From contig CM037842.1 in assembly GCA_021234535.1 (NCBI GenBank), positions 4,367,315 through 4,431,314 on the forward strand: DNA of 64,000 nt, read 5' to 3'. The notes below the pieces were generated by a model, which was given only the letters and a program-made list of their open reading frames with translations, did no database searches and had not been told where the DNA came from. This document shows positions 32,501-44,500 of this stretch, one piece after another (the stretch's first letter is position 1; every line of letters starts with the position of its first letter). Origin of the DNA: Stichopus chloronotus (Eukaryota > Echinodermata > Holothuroidea > Aspidochirotida > Stichopodidae). The translations under genes were made by a program, and so were the position numbers.

Positions 32501-35500
32501 ACTGGGATTTTTGTGAGGCAGACTTGTAGAGGGTGAACTTGCAAGGATCCCTGTGAAGTGACGGAACCTTAGGGAATGTAGTGCCCTGAGCTGTTTGGTT
32601 GGTAACGAAGGGAAACGGAAGATCCCAGCAGAGTTGAAAGCATCCTTTCAATGTGGTTTAAATTGGACATCATGCACATGTCAAGAAATGCCCCTTCTGG
32701 ATTTTGACAAAAATTGTGCAGCCTTGTATACCATGTTTATTCTTTTAGTCCTATGATCAATTGTTCTCATTTCCTGTCTGCAGCTGAAAAACCTGACCAA
32801 AGGCATGTGTATCGGGTATTCAGAACTGTGCATTTTTGTAATGGGCCATTTCATGGCATGCAGTCAGAACTAAAACAAGGAGTCGAAACATCGAAGTGTG
32901 TAAAGTTGTGTGGATCTGTGGTCGCTGCCTATTTTTCACATTTCAAATGCTGAATGCATTATATTTGTCAGGAATACATGAAATTACGTCAATTTTTTTT
33001 TTTCTTTTTTCCTTCTGATATCTTTACACATGCAGGAAGTTCAGATAACAAGACTGACCATTCTCGGTGAAGAAGAAAGAAATGAAAAGCTATTCCAGCG
33101 GCTCTGCTTTGTGACTCAGTTTTCAAAGAATGCGTTTATATCTACCGATGCCATGTCAAAACTCAGACAGGTAATCAGAAACATTATCGCTTAATTACTT
33201 GTCAGTAACATGAAGTACTGAGCCTTACACATGCCACATTCTTTAAGGACATAAGTGAAGAAAACCTTCATCTTCTTTTGACACCACCCCTGTCATCTGT
33301 TACCCATTTTCACCTCACTTTCCTAGTTTTGTCCTTATTTTTCAGGTTTTCTGCTTATTCCTTTTGTATTTCCACAGTGTTTTTCATCAGGGCTAATCCT
33401 CATAACTGTACCTGTCTTCTTTTTTGTTCTCTATCAAATGAAATTGATATCCTATGGGCAATTTCTTTTCTATTTTCTATCTCCTTCACTTTCTGTCATC
33501 TTGTGTAGCAGATCCTGCTTGAACAAAAATGCCATGCTGACTTTTCGACTTGCTTTTACATACTGTACTGTATGTTCCAACATAGGCACTTTTCTCTTCT
33601 TTTTTTTTTGTTGTGGATAAGCAATTTTCAACCACTTTTGGTCTCTTTTAATGGGCATTTTGTAGGAAGTTGCATAGTACAATTTAAGGTGATTGTGTAC
33701 ATGGTAATGGTTGCACCACAGGCGTAGCCAGGATTTTGTTGTGAGGGGAAATATCTGTTTTTTCCCTTTTTTTGACAGCTGTCCTTCGGTAGGGGTATAA
33801 GGAGCCAGGATTCCAAATCAGTCAGTACCCAGATAGGCCTAGAAGGCTCGAGGAGAGGTCTACGGGGATGGGATAGTGTAGCCCTCCCCTTTGCCTAAAA
33901 AGGATCATGTTTGTCCTTCTCTAGCAAACCAATCAGGGTGAAAAATTAGCTCTCTTTGACACCTAGACCCTTGAACCTAAAATGAAGGTTACAAAGTATT
34001 GGAGGGGGCTGAGTGTTGTCAGGACTATCTAAGCAGAACGCTACCATCGGTTGGTGCGAATTGCACAAGAAAATTTTGAACTTTTCAAACCCTCCAGATG
34101 GCTGGAGACAGCCCTCCCTGGGTGTTCCAAGCTGTATGTACCCAGCCTTGAATAGGAATCTCATGCCTGCAAGTTTTCCATTAGGTCTAGTGAGATGAAA
34201 ATAAATGTATGAAAAATGGTAATATATATCCGATGGGTTGAGATGATACAAGAATCATAATGAATTATTTGTCCTGTTTCATTTATTCTTGGAACAGTTT
34301 GCAAATAGCAGGGGGAGGTGGGTGACCGTTGAACATACCTTTAGACCCTACTTTTTCATTGGTTGCTAATGAACCATTTTAAGATAAAAAATAGATTTGA
34401 GTAGGCGGTCGATCATTATCTAATGCAACGAAGCAAGGAAGCAATGCAGAACCTGATTGTAAAAGCCCAGGCAGAACATGGGCTTGTTGCATGCACCCAA
34501 GGTGAAGTATTTCCAACTTTTTTTAAAAAATGAAAATGAATGAAAAATAAATAGTAGAATTGACTATTTAATGAATATTTTGCTAGTTTCAGAATCTTCT
34601 CAAGGACCCTGTATCTGCCACTTGAACTTTCATTTTAGTTTCATTTTATTTTCAGAAAAATCCAGGTACTATACGAAATCCAGAGGAGGACCTGGGACGT
34701 GAACAGCTGCAGATGGACATGAGCATCAATCTGGAGAGAGCTTCGAGGATTAGTAAACACATCAGAGACGTTTGCTCCGAGGCCCGCACCACGACCTACA
34801 CCAGAGAAGCTGATTTAAAGCTCTGGTCCAAAGGTAAAAATAACAAACGAGTTGCTGATCATAGCATGCCTTAGTTTTCTTGGAAGTAGGGCTCTGGTAT
34901 ATGCATCTTTTTCGTCCTTCCCAACAGCTACCTTTGCCTCGACTCTGTGGAGTATTCACTTTCTTGCCATGGGTCGATAATCCCCTCATGTGGGTTTTCA
35001 TTTGATTGTTCAGGCTGAAACTTATGATGTCTGACATGTGAAATAGGGATGTGATGTAATTTTGATGTGCCTTGTAAATTTGTGTGGGATTCCTGTCTCC
35101 ATTTTGAGACACTGACCATCGAAATTGTCAAAATATCACTGTCATGTAAAAGTGAACTTACAGCTTACAGGTTTGATGTCATTGTTGCACACATTGCAGG
35201 CAGTTACAGTATGTGGTGCTTTACTCTGTGTAGATTGCGTATGGACTTTGCCCGCCGTCAAATTTGTCGAAACCACCAGAAATTTGCAATTTCATCCCAC
35301 AGGAGTTGGTCTGACATGTTATTCCCAAGATATTGTAGTAAATGAATGCTAGCCCAGTGTTCATTTCACAAGTGTTGGGACGACTTTAAAAGCTGTACTG
35401 TACACAAAACATTCTGTAGTCATGATCCATCAAAGGTGGAATATCAAGATTCACTCACATCTGCACAATGGTATATTAAAATGAACTGCTTAGTGTTGTC

Positions 35501-38500
35501 AGAATGGGTGGAGCTCTTTTTGTTCCTCAAAAGGTCAGCATGAAAGTTTGGAATTAGAGTAACCTTTTAAGATGGCAGGATTATGATTTAAATCATTAAT
35601 GAATTAAACGATTAATGTACATCGTATACATTTGTGTGCCTGTACCTAAGCCACATTGCTAATTAAAAAATTATCTGTCAGGTGTTCTGTTTTTGGTGCA
35701 TCAGCATATAAAGGCATCATACAGATTGTTTAGAGGCGAGCATTTTCCATGCACAGGTTGTACTGTACAATAACTTAAACTGTTTGACACGTTGCATTTG
35801 TAGGCCAAAATGCTTCACGAGGGCAACTCTCACCGCGAGGTATCGTTAAAATACTTCGATATGTCGTATCTGACATACTGCACGAGAATCCTTTCTACCT
35901 GTACGTAGGTTGTCATTGCTGTAACTACAGTGGTCTCACACTGGCACAGCCAAAACACGTGCATTTCGTTGTTGTCAAGTAAATTACCCTGTGAGTGCAG
36001 AACAGGTATGCGTCAGATGTTGACATGGGGAGGGGGTGCAGTGCACCCATGCCCCACCCCCCCCAAAAAAAAATTCCAAACTTGATCACTTGTGCTTATA
36101 ATATCATATTGCAGACATCTCACCGTTCCTCTTCTCGTCACAGGTTTGGTGTGGAAACTTACCTGTCATTCTGAGACAACTAGTTTTATGTAAATCCTTC
36201 AGGTGAAAGACTCCCTCCCACAATGCTTGAATCTAGTGCACCCCCCAAAACACAAAATTCTAGTATCTTCTTCCTGTAAGCCAACCTCACACTGACTCTG
36301 ATAGACTCCTTCTAATCCTATAATTCAGTAGCAGCTATGTAGTCAATTCATTTCCCCTCTGATGTCTATTCAATTGAGTTACAGTACATGAAGCAGATAC
36401 CAAAATTCCTGCATCTGCTCCTGTTATAAGAGGACAAATTTAGATTTGAGTTAATGTCCAGTTTTTCACACCAAGATTGGAAGTTGTAGTCAGGGCTTTC
36501 CCATTGTTTGAAATCTTTGGGGGTGTCAGAAAATGAGGCCAGATAGAGGGGAGGGTACATTGGAATAGGAAAGGTATGTGTGGATGATGTCAGACAAGAT
36601 GCCACAAACTCACATTATTGCTGTGGAGCTCAGCAGTACATGGTTAAAACAAATGACGAAGCAGGTGAGCTTAAACTGTCATTTAAATGACGGTGTTGAC
36701 ACTCTGGTAGAAGTAAGAGTGTTGACACCGGTGTATCACCCCTGTGTTACTGTAGTGTCATTTACTTCAGTTTTGTTTGCATCAGACAAATAGATTGTGA
36801 GAACAACATGGAAATAAGATGTTAAACACAACTTCAGTCAATAGCAGGAAACATGTTGCTCATGCTAAGTAGTTGTAAACACCAAAAATTGTCATTCCAG
36901 GAATTTCACCAAAGGTTTCCCCCTTCTGTGGAAGAAACCATTCCTTGTAGGATGTCTGCAGTCCAAGACCATGATTGTCTCATTGGAAAGGCATACTTTC
37001 TGGTGCTGTCTTCCACCTCGGAATGAGCTGTAGAAATATACCTTGAAAACTCTATGAGCGTTAAACTGGCCTACTGCTAAACTCAAAACTTTGACAGAGT
37101 TAAAAACCAAGTTTTCTTCTATGCGAGGTCCACCATCCTTAGAAAAGTCCAAATATAAAAAGCTACTGTCTGTTTGGTGGATTCACTTCTTGGTATTTTT
37201 TTCCTCTATTTTTACTGACTGTATGTCTCTTGACATTCAGTGAACAGATAAACAGTAAGTGATAAACACAAAACATGGAATGGGATGCTGTCACATTCAG
37301 TATCGTAAACAATATTGCTCCATTCCCTGCTGTATCCCTGCTGGTTGTATTTCACTCGCAGAACAGGTATTGTCAAGGAATATTGGCGGTTGTAAATTTT
37401 AGGTGAGTGCTGCAAGAGTCGTCGGTGTACTGTGTAACTTGCCAACTTGACATCCCAGACTGACTGGAATACCACTTATACTTGTTTTTTGATACCTGTA
37501 CTTGGGAGGTTTTGGTGAAATCTTGACACTGCCAGTCTTTCTTGAACTTTGGATGTCGAGAAGGCATAAATTGGTAGTTGATGTGAGAGGCAACTGCAGA
37601 AATTTTAACAAAACTCAAATGCTTTTGAGATGTGTGGTTGTCAGTACATCACACTGTACATGTACAGTACCTATATTGATAGGAATTGCTATACATAGAT
37701 CTGTAATACTGTTATTACCTTTCACGTCTTGGCTTTGTGGTTCATTTTGTCGTTCAAAAATGCATGCCATGAGATGAAGATGCACCATATATGTTTGTGT
37801 TCTCTGCAGATCGTACCAACAACTTCCTCCTAGAATATTTGCCTCCCCCCTCTCCCGGAATAAAAATCACCCTCATTTGACCATCAACTGCGAACTAAGT
37901 TTGGGTGAATGGGGATGTGGTACAGTGTCACATGCATGGTGCTCCCAAGGGAGGAACGGCATTGATTTGATCATAGTTGGCCAAGATGGCTACCTTATTT
38001 TTCTATCGTGTTTCTCACACACAGGTAAAAAAGCGATGGCCTATTTTCCAAAGTTTGCCCATACCAGTCAGGGTAAATGATGCACTGTTCCCATTTTGCA
38101 TTTTATAAAGAAAAAACTCATTTGTCTTCTAACCTACATTCATTCACAAATTATGTGGAACTGAAAATTAAATGAAAAAAAAAGGTAGTCTAAGTGTAAA
38201 GAATAATTGTGGAACGTAATCAGTGGGGTGGCACTCGTAATAACTTTGCTCTTCACATTATGAAAATCTTTTTTTTTGAAAGCTTTTCATGGGTGGCTAA
38301 CCATGTACTTCAGGCTAAACATTCGTACAAATTTTATCTTGAAGGCAGCATGTGGTTTCATGCACAGACTAATGACGCAGGTTGTTTTACCTTGTTCTTC
38401 TGTTTCATATTTTTTTTCTCTTTTTATAATATATTCATCATTCTGGCTTGTCATTAATTTTGCTCATCTGACTCACATAATTTAAAGCTTGGACCATGAA

Positions 38501-41500
38501 AATTTCAAAGTCTTGCTTTCCTTCATCAAGGCGATCGATCATACATTTTGAAGAGTTTGTGTCAGTTTTGAAAAGTTCTGCCCCAGCCTTCCCTCGCTAC
38601 ACTCTGGTATTTGTGAGGTTACCTCCCTCCCAATTTGCCCCCCCATGGCCACCATACTGGACAGCTGCAGTGCAGTGAGGCACGTGATAAGAAACCCATG
38701 AAAATAACTGTTTTGTCATGTGAATGTTGCATATGAACACCTAGACAACTCCCAAAGATCTACGGTTATAGTAGATCACTCCATACATGTGTGCTTTCTC
38801 TCTTACCTAGTTTTCTTCACTTTAAGATACAGTAGGTACTGTATTACCTACAGTACCATATCTACTGTAGGTATTGTGTTGTTTGTTTTGTGGTGTTGAC
38901 ATACCGTTCTCCAAAAATCCCTTCTTTGGTTTCGTCACTGTAATGATTGTAAACTGCATGCATACATAACCTGCATTTTGGTAAACCAAAGATTCCAAAA
39001 CAGCAACCTCTCGTTCCTCAGTTCCTCATGCAGGACGCTTTTCGGATTAGGTTCAAGACACCATAAACATACACTAGGTAACAGGACACAGTGACAGTTA
39101 CATAACACCCCAGCCATATATTGTATACTGTACTAAATACAACTCCTTCACTGTTTCTTATTTAAAGTAAACTTACTTCTCTGTTGTGGTAAATTCAAAG
39201 TCTTTTCTATTTTCTTTACTGTACCCCCCCTTCCAATTGATCATATTTTCATTTCACAGTAAACCACAGTTTCGTTTCAAAACACATACAGAATGGCAGT
39301 ACCTGAAGACGGTAATTGGGTTATACAATTTTGTTCATGAGATATGTAGTAGTTTTAGCACCTTTGACCTTTCAACCTTTGACCAAAAGTCATGCTGGTG
39401 TGATATTTGTCAGAGATATAATCACAGCAGTTCCAAGGGGAAAAAAAGCCAAAGCCTGGGGAAGGGTTTGTTGCATTTGTTTCTTTCTGGTATCAAATCA
39501 TAATCACATAATGCAAAGTGTTGTGTTGAGGGGATTATTGATTTAGGACCAGACAGTTGCCATCGTGGGCAAATTCGTATGGATACTGTACACCATTAAA
39601 TAGCCCCCCCCCCATGACTTGGGTGTTATTGTGGTGGGAAAAGAAGGACCTGATGGTTCTTGTCCAGGGGAGGGGCTATTTGTCTGGCATCGATCAATTC
39701 AGGTTCGAATGTATGCAGCAGAAAGTGACCTTGGATGAGGGATGATGTAAAAATAATCGTCATCAAGTTGTTTTAGTCCAGCAGTTATAATTCAACTCTC
39801 TAGAGTAATTGTATGATATTGCCAAATATTGTGGTCTTACTTACAGTACTTAAGTTCACATGTATGCATTTCAATAGTTTGTGGTATGTACAGCATGCAG
39901 TTGCTGCACTACTGTAAATCGATAGAAAAGTTTGAATGAGAATTGTGCATAGAAGAAATATACGCTAAGCAGTTATCAAATTACCATACTTTACATGTTA
40001 CATTGTATAATGAGCACATTAGTTCCCACATCAGTGATGGAATTAAAAACGTCCAGTGACTCCAGTAGTCCGTCCGAGGCGAGTAAAAATGCCAACAACC
40101 AAACCCCACTCCTGCCCTCTTTGATCGACAAGTAACTTTCTGAAGAAAATTTTCCCCTATCAAAGTGCTAATAGTTTGTCGGCATTGTTATTCATGTACT
40201 GTACATTTCAATAGAATAATAATCATCTATTTGGTTAGAAATGCTATACCACAGATAACTTATTTTGTGTGGCAACAAAATTATCATTGGTTGTGAAATA
40301 TGGTATTTGTCCAGGGGAGGGGGTATTTGCAGGACAAAACTTTTTATTGTAAACAGGAAAAAAAGAAACAAAAATGTATTTTAGATAATCAAATACTGCT
40401 AGCAAGTTGTGCAAAAGACAACTCAGAAATTAAAAAAAAAAAAAAACAACAAAGTCAGGCCTGCAGATGAGATCAGAGCCTACATGACGATATTCCTTTT
40501 TTGGTAAATGTACTGTGGAGGTGAGGGGTGTAGCTTGATCAGCATAGAAGACAGCAGTATATGCAAAACTAGGCATAATGTTAAGTGCCCTGTCAGACTG
40601 TTTTTGAAAATTCTGAAAAGCATAGTCGCCTCAAGAGGCAGTCAGGGATATTTCCAAGTTTTAAAGTCTTTGCTGCTGGAGGGATTTAGATTAAACACTC
40701 TGGTGAGCCATGGTAAAAATTGAAGTTTCCAGTTGTGGAATGCTGCACAATGTACTAAATTAATAGATTGTAATTTGTGGTTTGCCACCTTTCTCTTGTT
40801 TGTAACTGTGTGGAGTTCACCTTCACAGGTACTACAAATAACTCCATGTCAACCACCAATATCATTGTGTGTACGTAATGTATGCACATTAGGGGCGGGG
40901 GTCTGACATACAACATGACGGATACCTGTAACTTGGTGTTTTGTTTATTTACCAACCGCTGATAATGATTGATATACAGCACTGCACAATTTACCACAGT
41001 GTGCTCTCCACCATGGTATACCTGTAGCATGTCTCACTAATGTACATGTACTGTAGTACTGGTGTTAGTCAGTAGGCTGTTGTGTACATGTCTTAATCTA
41101 TGCACAGTGTACATGTGCTTGCTGATGATTACTAAAATTACATATCACACACATACACACAGTATTCTGGACTCAGATCTACTGTACTGTAGTCTTACAT
41201 GTATTACCATTTTGTATACCCAGTTTAGTTGACAGTTTTGGCATGTGTTTGTACGTACTCTGAGGAATTTTTGGAATCCATAAAAACCATCCAGTTTTCC
41301 TAAATGGTTATTCTTAACTGATTAAAATTGTGAGGACCTTGCTTGAGCCAGTGACTTGCTGATGTTATGTCACGGTGTGTGAATGTGTGAATTTTTATTC
41401 CATTTGAAAAATTTATTCTCGATAGAATGCTCATACAGGTATGTATGTCTAAAATCTGACCGACTGCCAGGGAGCAAATTTTGCTGGTTTGACAATATTG

Positions 41501-44500
41501 TTTTTGTAAGTTTGCATGTGGGTATTTTAAAAATGTACAGTTTTTCAGTTTCATTCTATAAGCAAGGACTCTACAATGGTAGCTCAGTCCTTATTTGAAT
41601 ATTGGCCAGCTCATGCTCTGCATATAGACCCACCCACTGTACTGTATTATTAACTAGGGGGTACATTTTGTGTTTGTTGAACTGTAAGTGTGGAATTCCG
41701 AGGACACCAGTGGCTTGATACTGAGCATGTCTGTTTCGACTTGGTTGCTAAAGAGGACAGTTTGCAGGTCTTCAGAAGAACTTTCAGTAAAAATATGGTC
41801 ATGATGGTTTGGGTTTTTACTGTATACTTCAAATGGCTTGTAAGAACTGTGTAGAGTGAACAAGGCAAATTCTTGTGTGTACACACTTAAGTTGTATACA
41901 ACTACTACTACTTAGAGTAGTGTAGGTCCTCAGAATCTGGCATTGATAGTGTACAGTAGATAGTGTACAGTAAGTACATGTGTGTTGTAGCTGTTCACTG
42001 TCATAGGTTACAGAACAATGATATACAAGTAGTGAATGCATGTGCCAGGTTATTCTTGTCACAGCACACTGAGTAATTCGGCTGGTAGGTGTAAAAGTGC
42101 TTCCATCTTAAATGCTGTAGTGTTCTGTTTTGTTCTACAACACAAATTTATAATGTATGATAAGTGGTTCAAGGCCTAATTAAGTGATGTCAGGCTTCAA
42201 GTTGACGAGCTAAGGTTAATCTGTATGCAGTCATATGCATACCTTCTCAACTTTCTGCATGGATACAGTTCAGATGCAATACTGTAATGGATGCAAAGTA
42301 CAGTATAAAGGCGAATCTCAGAATGAATTTTTATAAACTTGTCCAGCATGCAAAAACAGTTTAAAGGTGAGCCAGGGAAAAGGAATTTGACCTTCACTGC
42401 AGTGACCACAGAGAGATTACAGTATAAGAACCCTTCTAAATGGTATTGTGTCCAATAAAGATACTGACAACAGTACACATTTGTTGTTTGGTCCCGCTAG
42501 TCTCGATGTCTCTCAAATTTTAAGCAGGTACTGTATAGAACCTCAAACTCCTTAGGAAAAGAATTCAAAATGTGAAACTTTGATTGCATTAAAAATTTGG
42601 AAATGGTTTGGCTTTAGAGAAACCATGTTTGTACATTTTTTGTGTGTTTGTTTGTGTTTACTTGCTTTCTTGTGTTTTTTGTTGTTTTACTTGAAATTCT
42701 TTTATGACATTTTGCACTTGAAAGACAAGCCGTACAAATCGACTTGCATTTAACATAAACAGAATGTTCACAAGTCCCTTTTCATCAAGCGCACTGTGGT
42801 AATTCCAGAGTTTTGCAACACTGACTGCCTATTGGAGACCTTCACGTTTAAAATATGTCAAAAAGAGCAGCTTTCATGGGAATTTTGTACAAATCCTACA
42901 GTAACTGGTATAAAAGGCTTTCTTTCTCTAAAATTATCTTGCCATGTAAAATTGCAAACTGTGATCATACAATAAATTTACGAAGATAAGAAACTAAATG
43001 AATGCTGTTTAAAAGATTTACTGATTTACTGTGGACATCTTCATGTATAATGTGATTAGCCAACATTAATAACATTGATCATCATTACCCCTCGTCCATT
43101 TCAATGTAGAGAGCACTTCATCAAAGAAAATTTACCTTTTCTCTTTTCCTGCACCCTCCCCACCACCCTCTCTTATCCACTGAAGCGTAATCACTTCAAT
43201 TAAACATTTGTTTAACTCCCAAGCGTATATTCTACAAGTGGTCTGGTGTTAGGCCCACTACTCAAGGCTTATTAAGTAGTAATAGACTAATAGTGTATTC
43301 AGAGGTGTAAATGATTTAAATTGTGTTTATCAAGTAACTTCAATTAGGGGCAAGGAAGTCACGGAAATGCAATCTGCAGTGGATTTCGTGATGTGTGCGT
43401 GTGAGAAACTTATCAACACAGTTTATTCGACAATCAATCACCGATAGCCAATAGTAAGAAATAGGAGTAGAATAGAAGAAACATGTTGATAATTGGTTAT
43501 GAGGGGGGCAGGGCGCTCTTTAGGACTTTCGAACCAGGTGGTCTGCCATGCCTGAATTTCATTTTTCTGGCTCTGCACCAGATTTTTAAAAGGGAGTACC
43601 CAGCTTGAAATTGAGTGTCCAGATATCTCTGTTTGAAAAAAAAAAAAATATGCTCATTTTAGCACTTGAATCCTGTATGCAAAAGAACTGCCTGATTTCA
43701 ATGGTCGAAGATGAAATATCTGAATGATTGAATACAAGCAAAACGTGGAGGTGACTATGGTCTTGCAGTATTAATGTATAGAGGCATACACACTGGTTGG
43801 ACTTCCTCAGTGCATTCTCTATTAAAAAGGCGGGTTGCATACGTATGCAATGCCAGACCATTGCTAAAAGACAAAAAATAGCAAGTCTTTTGTATTTTTG
43901 GATTGTATTGGATTGCAGTGACCACATACTCAATCAAATTGCAGCTAATTACAGCCCAGTATGTCAATTATTTTGAAAGTTACTCCCAAAGGCACATACT
44001 GTATGCTTTATTGTGACATGTACAATGTAATGGGAAAGTACAGTAGCAGAACTGTGGCAGTCTACAGTACTTACTGTAGAGCTAAAGGTGTGTTGGTGTT
44101 TCGCGCATGTACCGTACCATGTTTGTCTGGTCGTCCAGATGTCAATGTCGCCAAGTCTGTGTTTGTGTCTTAGAGTCTTGAGTATCTTCGCATCTAGTTG
44201 GCTGTATATATGCTGGTTGCTCATAGTGTACATATTGTGTGTCATGTGTGTGGACGAGTGTCTGTAGCGTACCGTACAGTAGGATTCACTGAATCTATTT
44301 TAGTGGTGTATAGTTTATATGCGTAGTCATTACTCCAGTTAAGCAGGGTGATTGCCAATCACTGCCGTGTGAAGTACGTCTAATAATTCATATGATTTTA
44401 CATTGTGTAGATGGCTTAATAACATTAAACATACCCTGGGGTGCATATATGTCATCATCGTACACGTCTGTCGGCATCTAGAGGTACAGTACGTTTGCAT

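Noticed and set aside
32714..32953. Plus-strand open frame of 79 codons before OAF exon 2
   Set aside because: Bounded by no suitable splice sites and not similar to OAF; the alignable OAF sequence starts at 33036.
36660..36760. Imperfect GGTGTTGACACTC hairpin resembling a MITE
   Set aside because: The stem has a central mismatch, the outer ends pair poorly and no second copy was seen.
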